Shown one piece after another: positions 46,246-56,409 of a stretch of 64,000 nt of DNA. Origin of the DNA: Candidatus Terasakiella magnetica (GTDB taxonomy: Bacteria; Pseudomonadota; Alphaproteobacteria; Rhodospirillales; Terasakiellaceae); assembly GCF_900093605.1 (NCBI RefSeq), contig NZ_FLYE01000001.1, positions 372,001 to 436,000 of the forward strand. The letters run 5' to 3'. How positions within the stretch are numbered: the stretch's first letter is position 1; each line of letters starts with the position of its first letter. A program made the translations under genes and the position numbers. The notes under the pieces are model-generated. The model was not told the origin of the DNA and did not search any database. It worked only from the letters and a program-made list of their open reading frames with translations.

Positions 46246-46851
46246 ATGTTTAGAAGACGCCAACAGCCTAAATTCCATCAAAAAGCCATCGGCTTTTTCT
46301 GGCCTGCCATGGGATGGAAACGTTCTTCCAAATATGTCGGTCATCGCGTTGCGCGCCTGCCCGGAACCCCTTATAGCATCGCAGCTGGCTTTGCTGCGGG
46401 CGCGGCTATTTCCTTCACACCTTTTATGGGTTTGCATATTATTTTAGGTGCGGCAATTGCGTGGCTAACGCGGGGTAATATTCTCGCCTCTGCCATTGGC
46501 ACCGTAGTGGGTAACCCGTGGACCTTTCCCTTTATCTGGCTTGCCACCTATAAAACCGGGCTTATGCTTGGCGCAGGTAGTGGTGCAGCCGAGGAAGAAA
46601 ACCTCGAATTTTTCGTCTTTTTTGATAAATTGATCGAAGCGGTAAAAAGTCTTGATTGGACCTATGTTGGTGATGTGGCATGGCCTGTCTTTTGGCCCAT
46701 GTTTATTGGTGGTTTGCCTGCTTTTGCCTTAAGCTGGGCTCTTTTCTTTTTCCCCATTCGCATCATGGTCAAGCGCTATCATAGTCGCCGTGTAAAACGC
46801 CATGCCATCGCAAAGAAATCTACTTTTGCAGGACATCCTCATGATGAATAG
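46246..46851 (+). CDS. DUF2062 membrane protein
   Basis: Inner-membrane protein of 201 aa in the DUF2062 family, whose role is not settled. Conserved landmarks are [25 protein letters not shown] (starting near residue 40) and the [10 protein letters not shown] stretch near 85; three or four hydrophobic segments are seen. A basic start ([13 protein letters not shown]) would stay inside the cell. GGGGAG is its ribosome site, 8 bases after rsh. Its last 11 bases overlap pdxJ, so it belongs to the rpoZ-rsh-DUF2062-pdxJ-acpS run, a set often found together in Rhodospirillales. Confidence 0.86.
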   Translation: MFRRRQQPKFHQKAIGFFWPAMGWKRSSKYVGHRVARLPGTPYSIAAGFAAGAAISFTPFMGLHIILGAAIAWLTRGNILASAIGTVVGNPWTFPFIWLATYKTGLMLGAGSGAAEEENLEFFVFFDKLIEAVKSLDWTYVGDVAWPVFWPMFIGGLPAFALSWALFFFPIRIMVKRYHSRRVKRHAIAKKSTFAGHPHDE

Positions 46852-47581
46852 AAAATTGCGCCTCGGGGTCAATATTGACCATGTGGCAACCATCCGCAAT
46901 GCCCGTGGCGGCTCTTTTCCTGATCCTGTGCGCGCTGCTCAACTTGCGGCCCAAGCGGGTGCTGATGGCATTACAGCCCATTTGCGCGAAGATCGCCGCC
47001 ATATTTCAGATGACGATATCACGCGCTTAACCAATGAAGTGGATTTACCGCTTAACTTTGAAATGGCTGCTACTGAAGAAATGCTCGGTATTGCCTTGCG
47101 TCATCGCCCCCATGCAGCCTGTATTGTGCCTGAAAAACGCGAAGAGCGCACAACAGAAGGCGGTCTGGATGCCAAAGGTAACTTTGACCATCTCAAACCT
47201 TTTGTAAGCAAGCTGAGTGAAGCAGGCATTCGCGTCTCGCTTTTTATTGAGGCAGACCCCGCACAATTAGAGGCAGCCAAAGCCCTTGGCGCACCCGTGA
47301 TTGAACTTCACACCGGTGCATATTGTGAAGAAACTGGTGAAGCACGCGATAAAGAGCTTCAACGTATTGTTAAGGCGGCTGCCTACGCTGATGAGCTTGG
47401 CTTGGAATGTCACGCCGGTCATGGGCTAACATATAACACCGTTAAGCCCATTGCCGAAATAGACACCATTGTTGAGCTCAATATCGGGCACTTCCTTATT
47501 GGGGAAGCCATCTTCTGTGGCCTTGCCCAAGCCATGGATAAAATGCGCAGCCTGATGAATGAAGCCAGAACGGGGGCCTAG
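46841..47581 (+). CDS. pdxJ: Pyridoxine 5'-phosphate synthase PdxJ
   Basis: Joins 3-amino-2-oxopropyl phosphate with deoxyxylulose 5-phosphate to make pyridoxine phosphate (vitamin B6). The 246 aa TIM barrel has [16 protein letters not shown] (about residues 8-23), [12 protein letters not shown] (about 46-57), the ELHTGAY strand near 158 and AGHGLTYNT near 193. The ATG at 46841 has AGGA nine bases upstream; a second ATG follows at 46844. It overlaps the DUF2062 gene and its stop is directly followed by the acpS start, so the genes are coupled. Confidence 0.97.
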   Translation: MMNRKLRLGVNIDHVATIRNARGGSFPDPVRAAQLAAQAGADGITAHLREDRRHISDDDITRLTNEVDLPLNFEMAATEEMLGIALRHRPHAACIVPEKREERTTEGGLDAKGNFDHLKPFVSKLSEAGIRVSLFIEADPAQLEAAKALGAPVIELHTGAYCEETGEARDKELQRIVKAAAYADELGLECHAGHGLTYNTVKPIAEIDTIVELNIGHFLIGEAIFCGLAQAMDKMRSLMNEARTGA

Positions 47582-47992
47582 ATGATCATTGGTGTTGGCA
47601 CGGACCTGATTGATATTCGCCGCATTGAAAACACCCTTGAAAGGTTCAAGGATCGCTTTATCAATCGCGTCTATTCCATTGAAGAAAAAGAAAAAGTTGA
47701 ACGTCGCGCCCATGTGGCAAATGGCTATGCCATGCGCTATGCCGCCAAGGAAGCCGCAGCAAAAGCATTGGGCACAGGCTTTCGCGATGGGGTGTTTTGG
47801 CGCGATCTGGTCAATGATAATTTGCCTTCAGGCAAGCCTGTTATGACCTTTCGCGGTGGGGCAAAAGAGAGGCTTGAAAAACTCTTGCCTGAAGGGATGG
47901 AGGCCCAAATTGATGTGTCTTTAACCGACGAATATCCCATGGCACATGCAATTGTTATAATTTCTGCTGTTCCAAAGGCAGTTGGTGCTTGA
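47582..47992 (+). CDS. acpS: Holo-[acyl-carrier-protein] synthase
   Basis: Attaches 4'-phosphopantetheine to acyl carrier protein to enable fatty acid synthesis. The 136 aa protein has GVGTDLIDIRRIE (residues 4-16) with the metal-binding Asp, and RYAAKEAAAKALGTG (about 51-65) with the catalytic Glu and Lys. The start directly follows the pdxJ stop, the typical pdxJ-acpS pair, which continues with lepB-rnc-era in many Proteobacteria. Length is within the family range. Confidence 0.96.
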   Translation: MIIGVGTDLIDIRRIENTLERFKDRFINRVYSIEEKEKVERRAHVANGYAMRYAAKEAAAKALGTGFRDGVFWRDLVNDNLPSGKPVMTFRGGAKERLEKLLPEGMEAQIDVSLTDEYPMAHAIVIISAVPKAVGA

Positions 47993-48054
47993 CATTCAGG
48001 CCATAAGAGACGATTCATCACCTCCGTAAATTAACGTAAAATCAAAGCATATCC

Positions 48055-48759
48055 ATGGATACGATTAAAACAGTTTTTTGGGCTATTGTCCTTGCTTTAG
48101 GCATCCGCACTATCGCATATGAACCCTTCAATATTCCGTCCGGCTCAATGAAGCCGACTTTGTTGATTGGCGACTATCTTTTCGTATCCAAATTTTCTTA
48201 TGGATACAGCACCTATTCCTTGCCTTTTGGCGTTAATCTCTTTGATGGGCGCGTGCTGGAAACTCAGCCTGAGCGCGGCGATGTGGCGGTTTTTAAACTG
48301 CCTACAGACACATCAAAAGATTACATCAAACGCATTGTCGGCCTGCCGGGCGATAAAATTCAGGTTGTTGAAGGCATTCTCCATATCAATGGTGAAGCGG
48401 TCAAACGTGAAGAAGTCGGTGAATTTGTCACACGCAACCAGCACGGCAGCGTGCAACGGGTGACCAAATATATCGAAACATTGCCAAATGGCGTTGTGCA
48501 TGAAATTGCAGAAGAAAACGACAATTGGCACTGGAGCGACAGCACACCGGTCTATACGGTCCCGCCAGAGCATTATTTTGCCATGGGTGATAACCGTGAC
48601 CATTCTCAAGACAGCCGCTGGCTGACTGAAGTGGGCTTCATTCCAGCGAAAAACCTTGTCGGGCGTGCAGAATTCCTGTTTTATTCTAAAGATACGCTGG
48701 AACCCATCTGGGATTTATCCTCTATTCGTTTCAGCCGCCTTTTCACAGGTATCGAATAA
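48055..48759 (+). CDS. lepB: Signal peptidase I
   Basis: Inner-membrane serine protease that cuts signal peptides from exported proteins. The 234 aa protein has a membrane anchor (about residues 5-20), catalytic Ser31 in PSGSMKPT and Lys92 in YIKRIVGLPGD, and the late MGDNRDHSQDSR motif near 182. A second helix, seen in E. coli, is absent, as in many alphaproteobacteria. Three bases separate it from rnc. It is available to process the exported proteins in this window, such as the binding protein and the NPCxAK protein. Confidence 0.96.
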   Translation: MDTIKTVFWAIVLALGIRTIAYEPFNIPSGSMKPTLLIGDYLFVSKFSYGYSTYSLPFGVNLFDGRVLETQPERGDVAVFKLPTDTSKDYIKRIVGLPGDKIQVVEGILHINGEAVKREEVGEFVTRNQHGSVQRVTKYIETLPNGVVHEIAEENDNWHWSDSTPVYTVPPEHYFAMGDNRDHSQDSRWLTEVGFIPAKNLVGRAEFLFYSKDTLEPIWDLSSIRFSRLFTGIE

Positions 48760-48762
48760 CAT

Positions 48763-49455
48763 ATGCGCAGCCCAAATCAGCTTGAACAGACAATTGGTTA
48801 TAAGTTTGAAGACAAAAGCCGTCTTAAACTTGCCCTTGTCCATTCCAGCACCCATCGGCGCAAAAAAGACGGCTCTGCCCATGATAATGAGCGCTTAGAG
48901 TTTCTGGGTGATCGTGTTTTGGGCCTTGTCATTGCCGATATCCTACTGAAACGTTTTCCTAAAGACACAGAAGGTGATTTAGCACGCCGTCATACCGCAT
49001 TGGTGCGCAAAGAAGCCTTGGCGCGTGTTTCTATGAATATCGAGCTTGGTCAATATATTGACATGCTTGAAGCTGAAGCCGCCCTTGGCGGGCGCGAAAA
49101 CCCCGCTATTTTGGCAAATGCTTGTGAAGCGGTGATTGCCGCGCTGTTTTTAGATGGTGGTCTATCGGTCGCACAGGATTTTATCACAAAGTTCTGGGCT
49201 GAGCTGATTTTAGAAGACCCCACACCACCACAAGATAACAAGACCGCCCTACAAGAATGGGCCCAAGGCCAAGGCCTGCCACTTCCGGACTATAAGATCG
49301 TGACACAAACCGGGCCAGCACATGCGCCTTTGTTTGAAATTGAAGTGCGCGTCTTAAACCATCCTCCCCAACGCGCCCAAGGCTCCTCAAAACGAAAAGC
49401 CGAGCAAGCCGCTGCGGGTGAACTTCTTAAAGTACTTTTGGATCAAAAAAAATGA
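48763..49455 (+). CDS. rnc: Ribonuclease III
   Basis: Endonuclease that cuts double-stranded RNA in rRNA maturation and mRNA control. The 230 aa protein has the catalytic signature NERLEFLGDRVLGLV (about residues 44-58) and the second acidic site NACEAVIAALFLDGG (about 120-134), then a C-terminal double-stranded RNA-binding domain (about 155-228, with GSSKRKAEQAAA). Its stop overlaps the era start as ATGA. Part of lepB-rnc-era. Confidence 0.97.
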   Translation: MRSPNQLEQTIGYKFEDKSRLKLALVHSSTHRRKKDGSAHDNERLEFLGDRVLGLVIADILLKRFPKDTEGDLARRHTALVRKEALARVSMNIELGQYIDMLEAEAALGGRENPAILANACEAVIAALFLDGGLSVAQDFITKFWAELILEDPTPPQDNKTALQEWAQGQGLPLPDYKIVTQTGPAHAPLFEIEVRVLNHPPQRAQGSSKRKAEQAAAGELLKVLLDQKK

Positions 49456-50366
49456 ACGAAGACATGGACATCTCTAAACAACGTGCCGGTTTTGTCGCTT
49501 TTGTTGGCGCCCCAAATGCGGGGAAATCAACCGCGATCAACCATATGGTCGGCACCAAAGTTTCCATCGTTTCTCCAAAAGTGCAAACCACACGTACCCG
49601 TGTGCTCGGTATTATGATGAAAGAGGAAACTCAGATCATCTTTGTGGATACACCGGGTATCTTTGCGCCTAAACGCCGCCTTGATCGTGCCATGGTGGCA
49701 GCAGCGTGGGGTGGGGCCGCGGATGCAGACCATATCGTTGTGCTGGTTGATGCCAAACGCGGCATTTGTAACGAAACCCAAACCATCATCAATACGTTAA
49801 AGGAACAAAAACGCAAGGCGATCTTGATCCTTAATAAAATTGATCTGGTGGATAAGGGTACGTTACTTACCCTAACAGAAAAGCTCAATGGGGAAGAAAT
49901 CTTCACCGATACCTTTATGGTCTCTGCCTTAAAAGGCGATGGTCTTGATTATTTTGTTGATTTTATTGCCCAAAAGCTCCCCCAAGGGCCTTGGCTATTT
50001 CCTGAAGATCAAGTTTCTGACATGCCAGAGCGCTTGCTCGCAGCAGAAATCACCCGTGAGCAGCTTTATCTAAAACTGCGCCAAGAACTGCCTTATTCCA
50101 CCACGGTTGAAACAGAAACCTGGGAAGAAAAGAAAGACGGCAGCATTAAGATTGAACAGATCATTTATGTAGCGCGTGACGGTCAAAAGAAGATTATTCT
50201 GGGTAAAGGTGGTCAGCAGATTAAAGCCATTGGCGCTAATGCGCGCAAACAACTGGAAGAGATCATGGAATGCCGTGTCCATCTGTTCTTGTTTGTAAAA
50301 GTGCGCGATAAATGGAGCGACGACCCTGAGCGCTATAACTATTGGGGCCTAGATTACAACGCTTAA
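49452..50366 (+). CDS. era: GTPase Era
   Basis: GTP-binding protein that aids 16S rRNA maturation and 30S assembly. The 304 aa protein has P-loop GAPNAGKST (about residues 18-26), switch TRTRVLG, DTPGIF (about 65-70), NKIDLV (about 127-132) and SALKGDG (about 158-164), followed by a C-terminal KH domain with the GKGGQQIKAIG motif near 257. It overlaps rnc by four bases. The ATG at 49452 could also be replaced by Met5; either gives the same domain. Usual partners in many bacteria are rnc upstream and recO downstream; recO is here 3 kb away. Confidence 0.97.
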   Translation: MNEDMDISKQRAGFVAFVGAPNAGKSTAINHMVGTKVSIVSPKVQTTRTRVLGIMMKEETQIIFVDTPGIFAPKRRLDRAMVAAAWGGAADADHIVVLVDAKRGICNETQTIINTLKEQKRKAILILNKIDLVDKGTLLTLTEKLNGEEIFTDTFMVSALKGDGLDYFVDFIAQKLPQGPWLFPEDQVSDMPERLLAAEITREQLYLKLRQELPYSTTVETETWEEKKDGSIKIEQIIYVARDGQKKIILGKGGQQIKAIGANARKQLEEIMECRVHLFLFVKVRDKWSDDPERYNYWGLDYNA

Positions 50367-50383
50367 GGCAAAGGTCTCACCCC

Positions 50384-50689
50384 ATGCTGTTCTTTCGTCT
50401 CTCAAGCCTGATTATGGTACTTGTCTGGATTTTAAGCCTAACCATGTGGCTCATGCCCGAGCAGATGCGATGGGACATGGGACTTTTCCATGTCTATACC
50501 AGCACGTTTCTTGAACTGCCGTTTCTTGCCGTCCTTATTGGTGTAGTGGGTGTATTTTTGAGAAAAAGATGCACCAGTCCGCGCTTGTTTAAAGCCACCA
50601 TGTTTTTAAGCTGGGGCTATGTGGGCTTTCCCCTCATAACCTCCGCCTTGTTAATTCTGGTGACTTTTTTGGGTATTACGGGCTATTGA
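50384..50689 (+). CDS. Small inner-membrane protein, unknown function
   Basis: I do not recognise this 101 aa protein. It has three hydrophobic segments (about residues 5-21, 32-51 and 67-94) joined by short polar loops, with KR and R residues between the second and third segments. AAAGG lies 10 bases before the ATG at 50384, 17 bases after era. The gene may be co-transcribed with era. No catalytic motif is visible. Convergent with the 118 aa unknown gene. Confidence 0.65.
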   Translation: MLFFRLSSLIMVLVWILSLTMWLMPEQMRWDMGLFHVYTSTFLELPFLAVLIGVVGVFLRKRCTSPRLFKATMFLSWGYVGFPLITSALLILVTFLGITGY

Positions 50690-50703
50690 ACAATCAAATG
50701 CGT

Positions 50704-51060
50704 TTAACGTGAAGATCGTAATTCTTCGTTAAATTCCAAGACCTTCTTTGCCACGGTCTCAACAAAAACATCCACACCTGTGAATTTGATCATTTCATTG
50801 ACCGCTTTGATCTTTTTGTCTTTTAAGATTTTACCGGACTTTTCATCGATCTTCACATCAAAGTCCATTTCCAGTTCTTCTGAAAAAATAGCCAACCATG
50901 TGCAGTTGGGCTCAAGGTCATGTTCCACACTGACGAACAGTTCAGCATTTTCCTCATCAGTCACCTGAATGCGATGTTCTTCTGTGCATAACAAAGGATC
51001 AGGTCCTAATTTTGTGCGCAGTTTTTTAATGACCATATCTACTGGAGTTTGGCGTCCCAC
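50704..51060 (-). CDS. Conserved-looking cytosolic protein, unknown function
   Basis: Unrecognised 118 aa soluble protein with no signal peptide, membrane helix or known catalytic motif. It reads as alternating strands and helices and is rich in Lys, Glu and Asp. The GTG at 51060 is favoured: AAAGGA lies 8 bases upstream. The downstream ATG at 51036 would drop eight residues. It follows the TPR-glycosyltransferase gene by 12 bases, so the two are co-transcribed and may be functionally linked. Confidence 0.65.
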   Translation of the reverse strand: MGRQTPVDMVIKKLRTKLGPDPLLCTEEHRIQVTDEENAELFVSVEHDLEPNCTWLAIFSEELEMDFDVKIDEKSGKILKDKKIKAVNEMIKFTGVDVFVETVAKKVLEFNEELRSSR

Positions 51061-51072
51061 AGTCTTATTCCT

Positions 51073-53262
51073 TTAAGCGTTAAAATTATCAAGTTCTTGA
51101 CCAAGGCGGGCAAAAACATCGGCCCAATCCCCATGAACGGATTGGCGATAAAGCGTCATGGATGGATACCATTCAGAGGTTACACCTTGACCACCGATGG
51201 GCACGCCCCAACGCCAATCACAGGCGTAAGGCAAGACCATCCACACAGGTTTGCCCATGGCCCCTGCAAGATGGGCAACAGCTGTATCACAGGTAATGAC
51301 AAGGTCTAAGGCCTCAATCAAGGCAGCCGTATCAGCAAAATCAAGCAGATCAATGCCATAATTGCGCACAACCTTTGCCAATTGCGGGTCTGCTAGGACA
51401 TCACTGCCATCACCAACCTGCATACCAAAGAAATCCAGATCACGCATATAAAATAGGCGAGAAAACGGCCAGATCCCCGGCGAGCGTCGGCTGTCTTTGC
51501 GATAAGACTTATCGCCTTGCCAGACAAGCCCCACTTTGCGCGCGGTCGCATCTTTGGCAATACGGTCCTGCCAGAGTTTTACATCTTTTGTAGAGGCACT
51601 CATATAAGGGCTAAAGACGGGTACATCAGCAAAAGATTGAATTTTTAGAAGATGAGGTAGGCTATTTAAGCTGGCTTGCACATCATGGCGGGGCAGGGGC
51701 GTATCTTGCGGGATGACACCACTCACCCCCTCAACAGCAGCAAACAGACGTGCTAAATCCTTCTGACAGGCAATATAAATATCGCTGATACGCTCTTTCA
51801 CCATGGGGATAAAGCGCATGAACTGAATGGCTTCACTAAAGCCATTTTCCACATAAAGCACAATGCGGCTTTCGGCCATGGGTTTTCCATCCCACTCAGG
51901 CGCGCTTAAATCCTGCTTTGATAGTAAGGGCTTATAAGTGGGCAAGCGTTTGCGCGCTTCATAGTTTTTCCACCCCTCAGCCCAATTGCCGCTTTGGAGC
52001 TGAATTTGTGCCAAGCGGAATTTTACTTCACTGTCTTTTGGGGCAAGCGCATGGGCTTCGCGAATATGGTGAAGGGCATTATCCAGATCGAGATTATCCT
52101 GATAGGCCAAAGCCAGCTCAACACAAGGGCGCATCTGATCAGGTGCATAGCGTACAGCCTTGCCCAAACGATCAATCGCATCAATCAGCTTATCATCTTC
52201 GCGCAGTAAAACGCCAAGAGCATTCAACGCCTGCCAGTCAGTTGGGGCAATTTGCACGGCTTTTTGGCAAGAATCATGGGCTTCATTCACATGACCCACC
52301 GCCCTTAATGCCAAACCGCGGTTTGCATAGGCCAAGGCATAAGCCGGATCATTTTCAATAGCGCGGTCATAACTTAACACCGCACCGTCATATTCTTTCT
52401 TTGCAGATAAACAATCACCCATCAGGCAATAGGCTTGCGCGCTATTGGGTTTAAGCTTGGTTTCACAACGCAAGGCCTGCAAGGCACCATCATAATCATT
52501 CAGCTGCATCAACTTGCTAGCAACCTTCATATGATAGTCACTGCGTTTTTGGCTATATTTTGAAGCAGCATAAAAATGTTTGCGTGCCAGCTTCACATCA
52601 CCATTGCCAAGTGAGAGCAAAGCATAAAGGAAATGGGCTTCGGCATATTCTGGCTTTATTTCCAAGGCCCGCTTGGCATGAACGCGGGCCTCATCGCGCA
52701 TACCACGGCGCGCTTCAATGGCTGCGCAGCGATAATAGGCCTCATAAGATTCGTCCCAATTATCAAGGATATGGCGATATTGTTTTAAAGCACGCTCAAT
52801 TTCACCATTGCGCTCTAAAATCTGTGCGCGTCCTAAATGAAAGCGCACATCCTCAGGCGCCAGCTCAGCAGCTTTGCCATAGGCATCATCTGCACGCTCC
52901 ACATATCCCATAAGGGTGAGGATTTCACCAAGCTTGCCATAATAAGACGCGTTTGTTGGCTCCGTCTCAATGGCTTTTTCGATCATGGCGATGGCATCTT
53001 CCCTAAGGCCGCGCTCAAAAGCAGCGACACCCAAAAGGTAATTGGCGTCCGCATGATCGGGATATTTCCTTAAAATGCCGCTATAGATTTGCACGGCCTT
53101 TTCCATCTTACCTTTTTTATGGGCGCGAATGGCAGCGGCCAAAGACAAGGAGACACTAATGGGCGCAGGCTTTTGCGCGCCATCTTTATCTTTAGAATCA
53201 ACACCTTCTTCAGAAGGTTCATTTTCTTGCGCTTGATCGTTCAAGCTTGAAAATGCAGACAC
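51073..53262 (-). CDS. TPR protein with C-terminal GT9-like glycosyltransferase domain
   Basis: Large 729 aa protein. Residues about 40-440 are a run of roughly a dozen tetratricopeptide repeats (for example AEAHFLYALLSLGNGDVKLARKHF), a protein-interaction scaffold. From about 470 to the end lies a glycosyltransferase fold like family 9 heptosyltransferases, with VGLVWQGDKSYRKDSRRS and DLVITCDTAVAHLAGAMGKPVW near 665, the nucleotide-sugar motif. The start is GTG at 53262 with GGGGA eight bases upstream. Acceptor is unknown; related TPR-GT proteins are thought to glycosylate proteins or sugars. Divergent from recO. Confidence 0.85.
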   Translation of the reverse strand: MSAFSSLNDQAQENEPSEEGVDSKDKDGAQKPAPISVSLSLAAAIRAHKKGKMEKAVQIYSGILRKYPDHADANYLLGVAAFERGLREDAIAMIEKAIETEPTNASYYGKLGEILTLMGYVERADDAYGKAAELAPEDVRFHLGRAQILERNGEIERALKQYRHILDNWDESYEAYYRCAAIEARRGMRDEARVHAKRALEIKPEYAEAHFLYALLSLGNGDVKLARKHFYAASKYSQKRSDYHMKVASKLMQLNDYDGALQALRCETKLKPNSAQAYCLMGDCLSAKKEYDGAVLSYDRAIENDPAYALAYANRGLALRAVGHVNEAHDSCQKAVQIAPTDWQALNALGVLLREDDKLIDAIDRLGKAVRYAPDQMRPCVELALAYQDNLDLDNALHHIREAHALAPKDSEVKFRLAQIQLQSGNWAEGWKNYEARKRLPTYKPLLSKQDLSAPEWDGKPMAESRIVLYVENGFSEAIQFMRFIPMVKERISDIYIACQKDLARLFAAVEGVSGVIPQDTPLPRHDVQASLNSLPHLLKIQSFADVPVFSPYMSASTKDVKLWQDRIAKDATARKVGLVWQGDKSYRKDSRRSPGIWPFSRLFYMRDLDFFGMQVGDGSDVLADPQLAKVVRNYGIDLLDFADTAALIEALDLVITCDTAVAHLAGAMGKPVWMVLPYACDWRWGVPIGGQGVTSEWYPSMTLYRQSVHGDWADVFARLGQELDNFNA

Positions 53263-53372
53263 GTTTCAGGTCCCCGTTACACCATAGTGATAATTTTGGC
53301 TTCCATCATATGAAATCATGGGCCATGTTCCCATAGTGTTTTTGCTTTTTTTCAATTTTTTTACAGAAACTT

Positions 53373-54089
53373 ATGATCTGGACTGACCACGCCATCGTCT
53401 TATCGACCCGAAAACATGGGGAAAGCAGCGTTATTATATCTGTTCTAACCCGCAAACACGGTCGCCATTTGGGCCTTGTGCGCGGTGGTGCCAGCAAAAA
53501 ACTCGCAGCCCTCCTGCAACCGGGGAATCTTTTATCCGTGGAATGGAAAGGTCGATTAGAAGAACATCTTGGTGTTTTTCAGGTTGAAATGGAAACCGCC
53601 CATGGGGCAAAGGCCCTAAGCAGCCGTGAAAAGCTCACCAACCTCAACACCGTTTGCGCCATGTGCGAGGCCTGCTTGGCGGAGCGTCAAGAAGCTGAAG
53701 GGATATTTGGGGCCACCCTCATCTTATTGGATATGTTGGACGAAACCCGCCTGTGGCCGGAGCTTTATCAACGATGGGAATTAGGTCTTTTAAATGAGCT
53801 TGGCTTTGGATTGGACCTATCTTGTTGTGCAGCGAGCAGACAAACGGGGGATTTGATCTACATCTCGCCCAAAACCGGACGCGCGGTTAGCCGAAATGCC
53901 GGGGAGCCCTTTAAAGACAAGCTTTTCCCGCTGCCGTACTATCTACTTGTAGATGAGGTAAAACCAACGAAAAAAGACCTTTTATCCGTCTTTATAGTCA
54001 CCGCTCATTTTATTGAGCGTTGTGTACTTGCGCCTATGAACAAGAAGATTCCCTCTGCACGTACGCGTTTTATTGACCGATTGAAATAG
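53373..54089 (+). CDS. recO: DNA repair protein RecO
   Basis: Loads RecA onto gapped DNA with RecF and RecR. The 238 aa protein has the N-terminal OB fold (about residues 1-80: HAIVLSTRKHGESSVIISVLTRKHGRHLGLVRGG-like), then a helical domain with LYQRWELGLLNELGFGLDLSCCA near 130-150. Of the usual four zinc cysteines only CC(A) near 150 is evident, as in many alphaproteobacterial forms. Starts 110 bases from the divergent TPR gene and precedes parC by 55 bases. Confidence 0.93.
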   Translation: MIWTDHAIVLSTRKHGESSVIISVLTRKHGRHLGLVRGGASKKLAALLQPGNLLSVEWKGRLEEHLGVFQVEMETAHGAKALSSREKLTNLNTVCAMCEACLAERQEAEGIFGATLILLDMLDETRLWPELYQRWELGLLNELGFGLDLSCCAASRQTGDLIYISPKTGRAVSRNAGEPFKDKLFPLPYYLLVDEVKPTKKDLLSVFIVTAHFIERCVLAPMNKKIPSARTRFIDRLK

Positions 54090-54144
54090 ATGGTTAAACT
54101 AGGCTCAAATTTTTTGATCAAAACACTTCCTTATCTGGGGACCA

Positions 54145-56376
54145 ATGTCTGAAACTGTAAATACTGGTGAGATCCGCGAAACCCGATTGGCTGATGCATT
54201 GGGTGATCGTTATCTGGCTTATGCCATGTCGACCATTATGTCACGCTCATTGCCTGATGTGCGCGATGGGCTAAAGCCTGTTCACCGTCGTCTTTTGTTT
54301 GCCATGCGCCAACTTAAATTAGACCCGGCAAAAGGGTTTAAGAAATGTGCGCGTGTTGTGGGGGATGTGATTGGTAAATATCACCCCCATGGTGACAGCT
54401 CAGTCTATGAAGCCATGGTGCGTCTCGCCCAAGAATTTGCCGTGCGCTATCCTTTGGTGGATGGGCAAGGAAACTTCGGTAACATCGATGGTGATAATGC
54501 CGCGGCCATGCGTTACACCGAGGCGCGCTTAACAGACGTCGCCATGGCGCTGTTGCGCAACATTGATGAAAACGCCGTTGATTTTCGCCAGACATACGAT
54601 GGGGAAGAAGAAGAGCCTGTGGTTTTGCCATCTGCCTTCCCAAACCTGCTGGCAAACGGCTCAAGCGGTATTGCCGTGGGTATGGCAACCAACATTCCGC
54701 CCCACAATGCGGGTGAGCTGTGTGATGGTTTGCTTCATTTGATCAAATTCCCCAATGCGGGCATTGAAAAGCTGGTGGACCTGATCCCTGGTCCTGATTT
54801 TCCAACAGGTGGTGTCATCGTTGATGATCGCGCCACAATCATTCAGACCTATACCAAGGGCAAAGGATCATTTCGCATTCGGGCAAAATGGGAAAAAGAT
54901 GAACTTTCCCATGGTATGTATCAGATTGTTGTCACTGATATTCCCTATCAGGTTCAGAAATCCAAGCTGATTGAAAAAGTTGCTGAGCTTCTCATTGCGA
55001 AAAAACTGCCTCTGCTGGCTGATATCCGCGATGAATCAACCGAAGAAGTACGCATTGTGCTGGAACCACGCAACAGATCGGTTGAACCTGAAGTTTTGAT
55101 GGAACAGCTCTTTAAGCTGACAGATTTAGAGGTCCGTTTCGGCCTCAATATGAATGTGCTGGATGCGGACCAAACCCCGCGTGTGATGAATTTGCGTGAA
55201 GTTCTGCAAGCTTTCCTTGATCACCGCCGTGTGGTCTTGCAGCGCCGCTCGAAATATCGTCTGGAAAAAATTGATCGCCGCTTGGAAATTCTCGAAGGCT
55301 ATATCATTGCCTTTTTGAACCTTGATGAAGTCATCCGCATCATCCGTGAAGAAGATCATCCCCGTAATGATTTGATGAAGGCCTTTAAGCTGACAGAAGT
55401 TCAAGCAGAAGCCATCTTGAACATGCGCTTGCGCTCGTTACGTAAACTCGAAGAGATGGAGCTCAAGAGCGAACATAAAGAGCTGAGTGACGAAAAAGCT
55501 GGCCTTGAAGCGCTTTTGGCTGATGAGACCAAACAATGGTCAACCATTTCAGATGAAATTCGCGACACCAAAAAGCAATTTGGACAAAAAACCGAACTGG
55601 GCAAACGCCGAAGTGAATTTGGCGATGCCCCAAGTGCCGATGTGGTGAATTTTGAAGCCTTTATTGAGCGCGAACCTGTGACAGTCGTTTGTTCCCACAT
55701 GGGCTGGATTCGGGCTTTCAAAGGCCATAACAACGATGAAAGCGCCATTAAATATAAAGACGGTGATAAAGCCCGCTTTGTCATTAAAGGCTATACAACA
55801 GATAAACTCTTGGCCTTTAGCTCTAACGGGCGTTTCTTCACCATTGGCTGTGATAAGCTGCCACCAGGCCGGGGCCATGGTGAGCCCGTGCGCCTGATGG
55901 TGGATATCGGCAATGAAAATGAAATTATCGACATGTTCGTTCATGAACCCGAGCGCAAACTGCTGGTCGCTTCAAGTGCCGGGCGTGGTTTTGCCATTGA
56001 GGAAAAAGGCGTTGTTGCCCAAACCAAAAACGGTAAACAAGTACTCAACCTACAAGAAGGTGAAAAAGCAAGAACCTGCCTTCCTTTAACAGGTAATGCT
56101 GTTGCGGTTGTCGGTGATAACCGTAAAATCCTCGTCTTTAAAATTGAAGAACTGCCAGAGATGAACCGCGGGCGTGGTGTGATCTTACAAAAATATCGCG
56201 ATGGCGGTATGTCTGATGTCATCACCTTTACCCTTGAAGACGGTTTAAGCTGGCAAATGGGCGGCGGTAGCGATCGCACCCGAACTGTAACCGACCTTTT
56301 ACCATGGATTGGTAAACGTGCTGGGGCAGGGCGTATGGCGCCAAACGGCTTCCCGCGTAACAACAAGTTTACTTAA
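54145..56376 (+). CDS. parC: DNA topoisomerase IV subunit A
   Basis: Decatenates daughter chromosomes with ParE. The 743 aa protein has [22 protein letters not shown] (starting near residue 28), [14 protein letters not shown] (about 80-93), catalytic Tyr124 in AMRYTEARL and a C-terminal beta-propeller-like region that is shorter than in GyrA and lacks a clear GyrA box. The residues equal to E. coli Ser80 and Glu84 are Ser85 and Glu89, the quinolone-sensitive forms. Recombination gene recO lies just upstream. Confidence 0.96.
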   Translation: MSETVNTGEIRETRLADALGDRYLAYAMSTIMSRSLPDVRDGLKPVHRRLLFAMRQLKLDPAKGFKKCARVVGDVIGKYHPHGDSSVYEAMVRLAQEFAVRYPLVDGQGNFGNIDGDNAAAMRYTEARLTDVAMALLRNIDENAVDFRQTYDGEEEEPVVLPSAFPNLLANGSSGIAVGMATNIPPHNAGELCDGLLHLIKFPNAGIEKLVDLIPGPDFPTGGVIVDDRATIIQTYTKGKGSFRIRAKWEKDELSHGMYQIVVTDIPYQVQKSKLIEKVAELLIAKKLPLLADIRDESTEEVRIVLEPRNRSVEPEVLMEQLFKLTDLEVRFGLNMNVLDADQTPRVMNLREVLQAFLDHRRVVLQRRSKYRLEKIDRRLEILEGYIIAFLNLDEVIRIIREEDHPRNDLMKAFKLTEVQAEAILNMRLRSLRKLEEMELKSEHKELSDEKAGLEALLADETKQWSTISDEIRDTKKQFGQKTELGKRRSEFGDAPSADVVNFEAFIEREPVTVVCSHMGWIRAFKGHNNDESAIKYKDGDKARFVIKGYTTDKLLAFSSNGRFFTIGCDKLPPGRGHGEPVRLMVDIGNENEIIDMFVHEPERKLLVASSAGRGFAIEEKGVVAQTKNGKQVLNLQEGEKARTCLPLTGNAVAVVGDNRKILVFKIEELPEMNRGRGVILQKYRDGGMSDVITFTLEDGLSWQMGGGSDRTRTVTDLLPWIGKRAGAGRMAPNGFPRNNKFT

Positions 56377-56389
56377 ACAAAAACACTGT

Positions 56390-56409
56390 GCCCCTGCAAC
56401 AGCAGGGGC
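56390..56409 (+). terminator. Hairpin after parC (weak terminator)
   Basis: GCCCCTGC (56390-56397) pairs perfectly with GCAGGGGC (56402-56409) around a four-base loop, 14 bases after the parC stop. No T run follows (CTCTACTTG), so it may only stabilise the mRNA end or need Rho. The 278-base gap to bioB also holds AATCGG/CCGATT (56552-56557 and 56568-56573), a 6-base inverted repeat. I see no BioR-type TTATMKATAA box. Confidence 0.4.
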
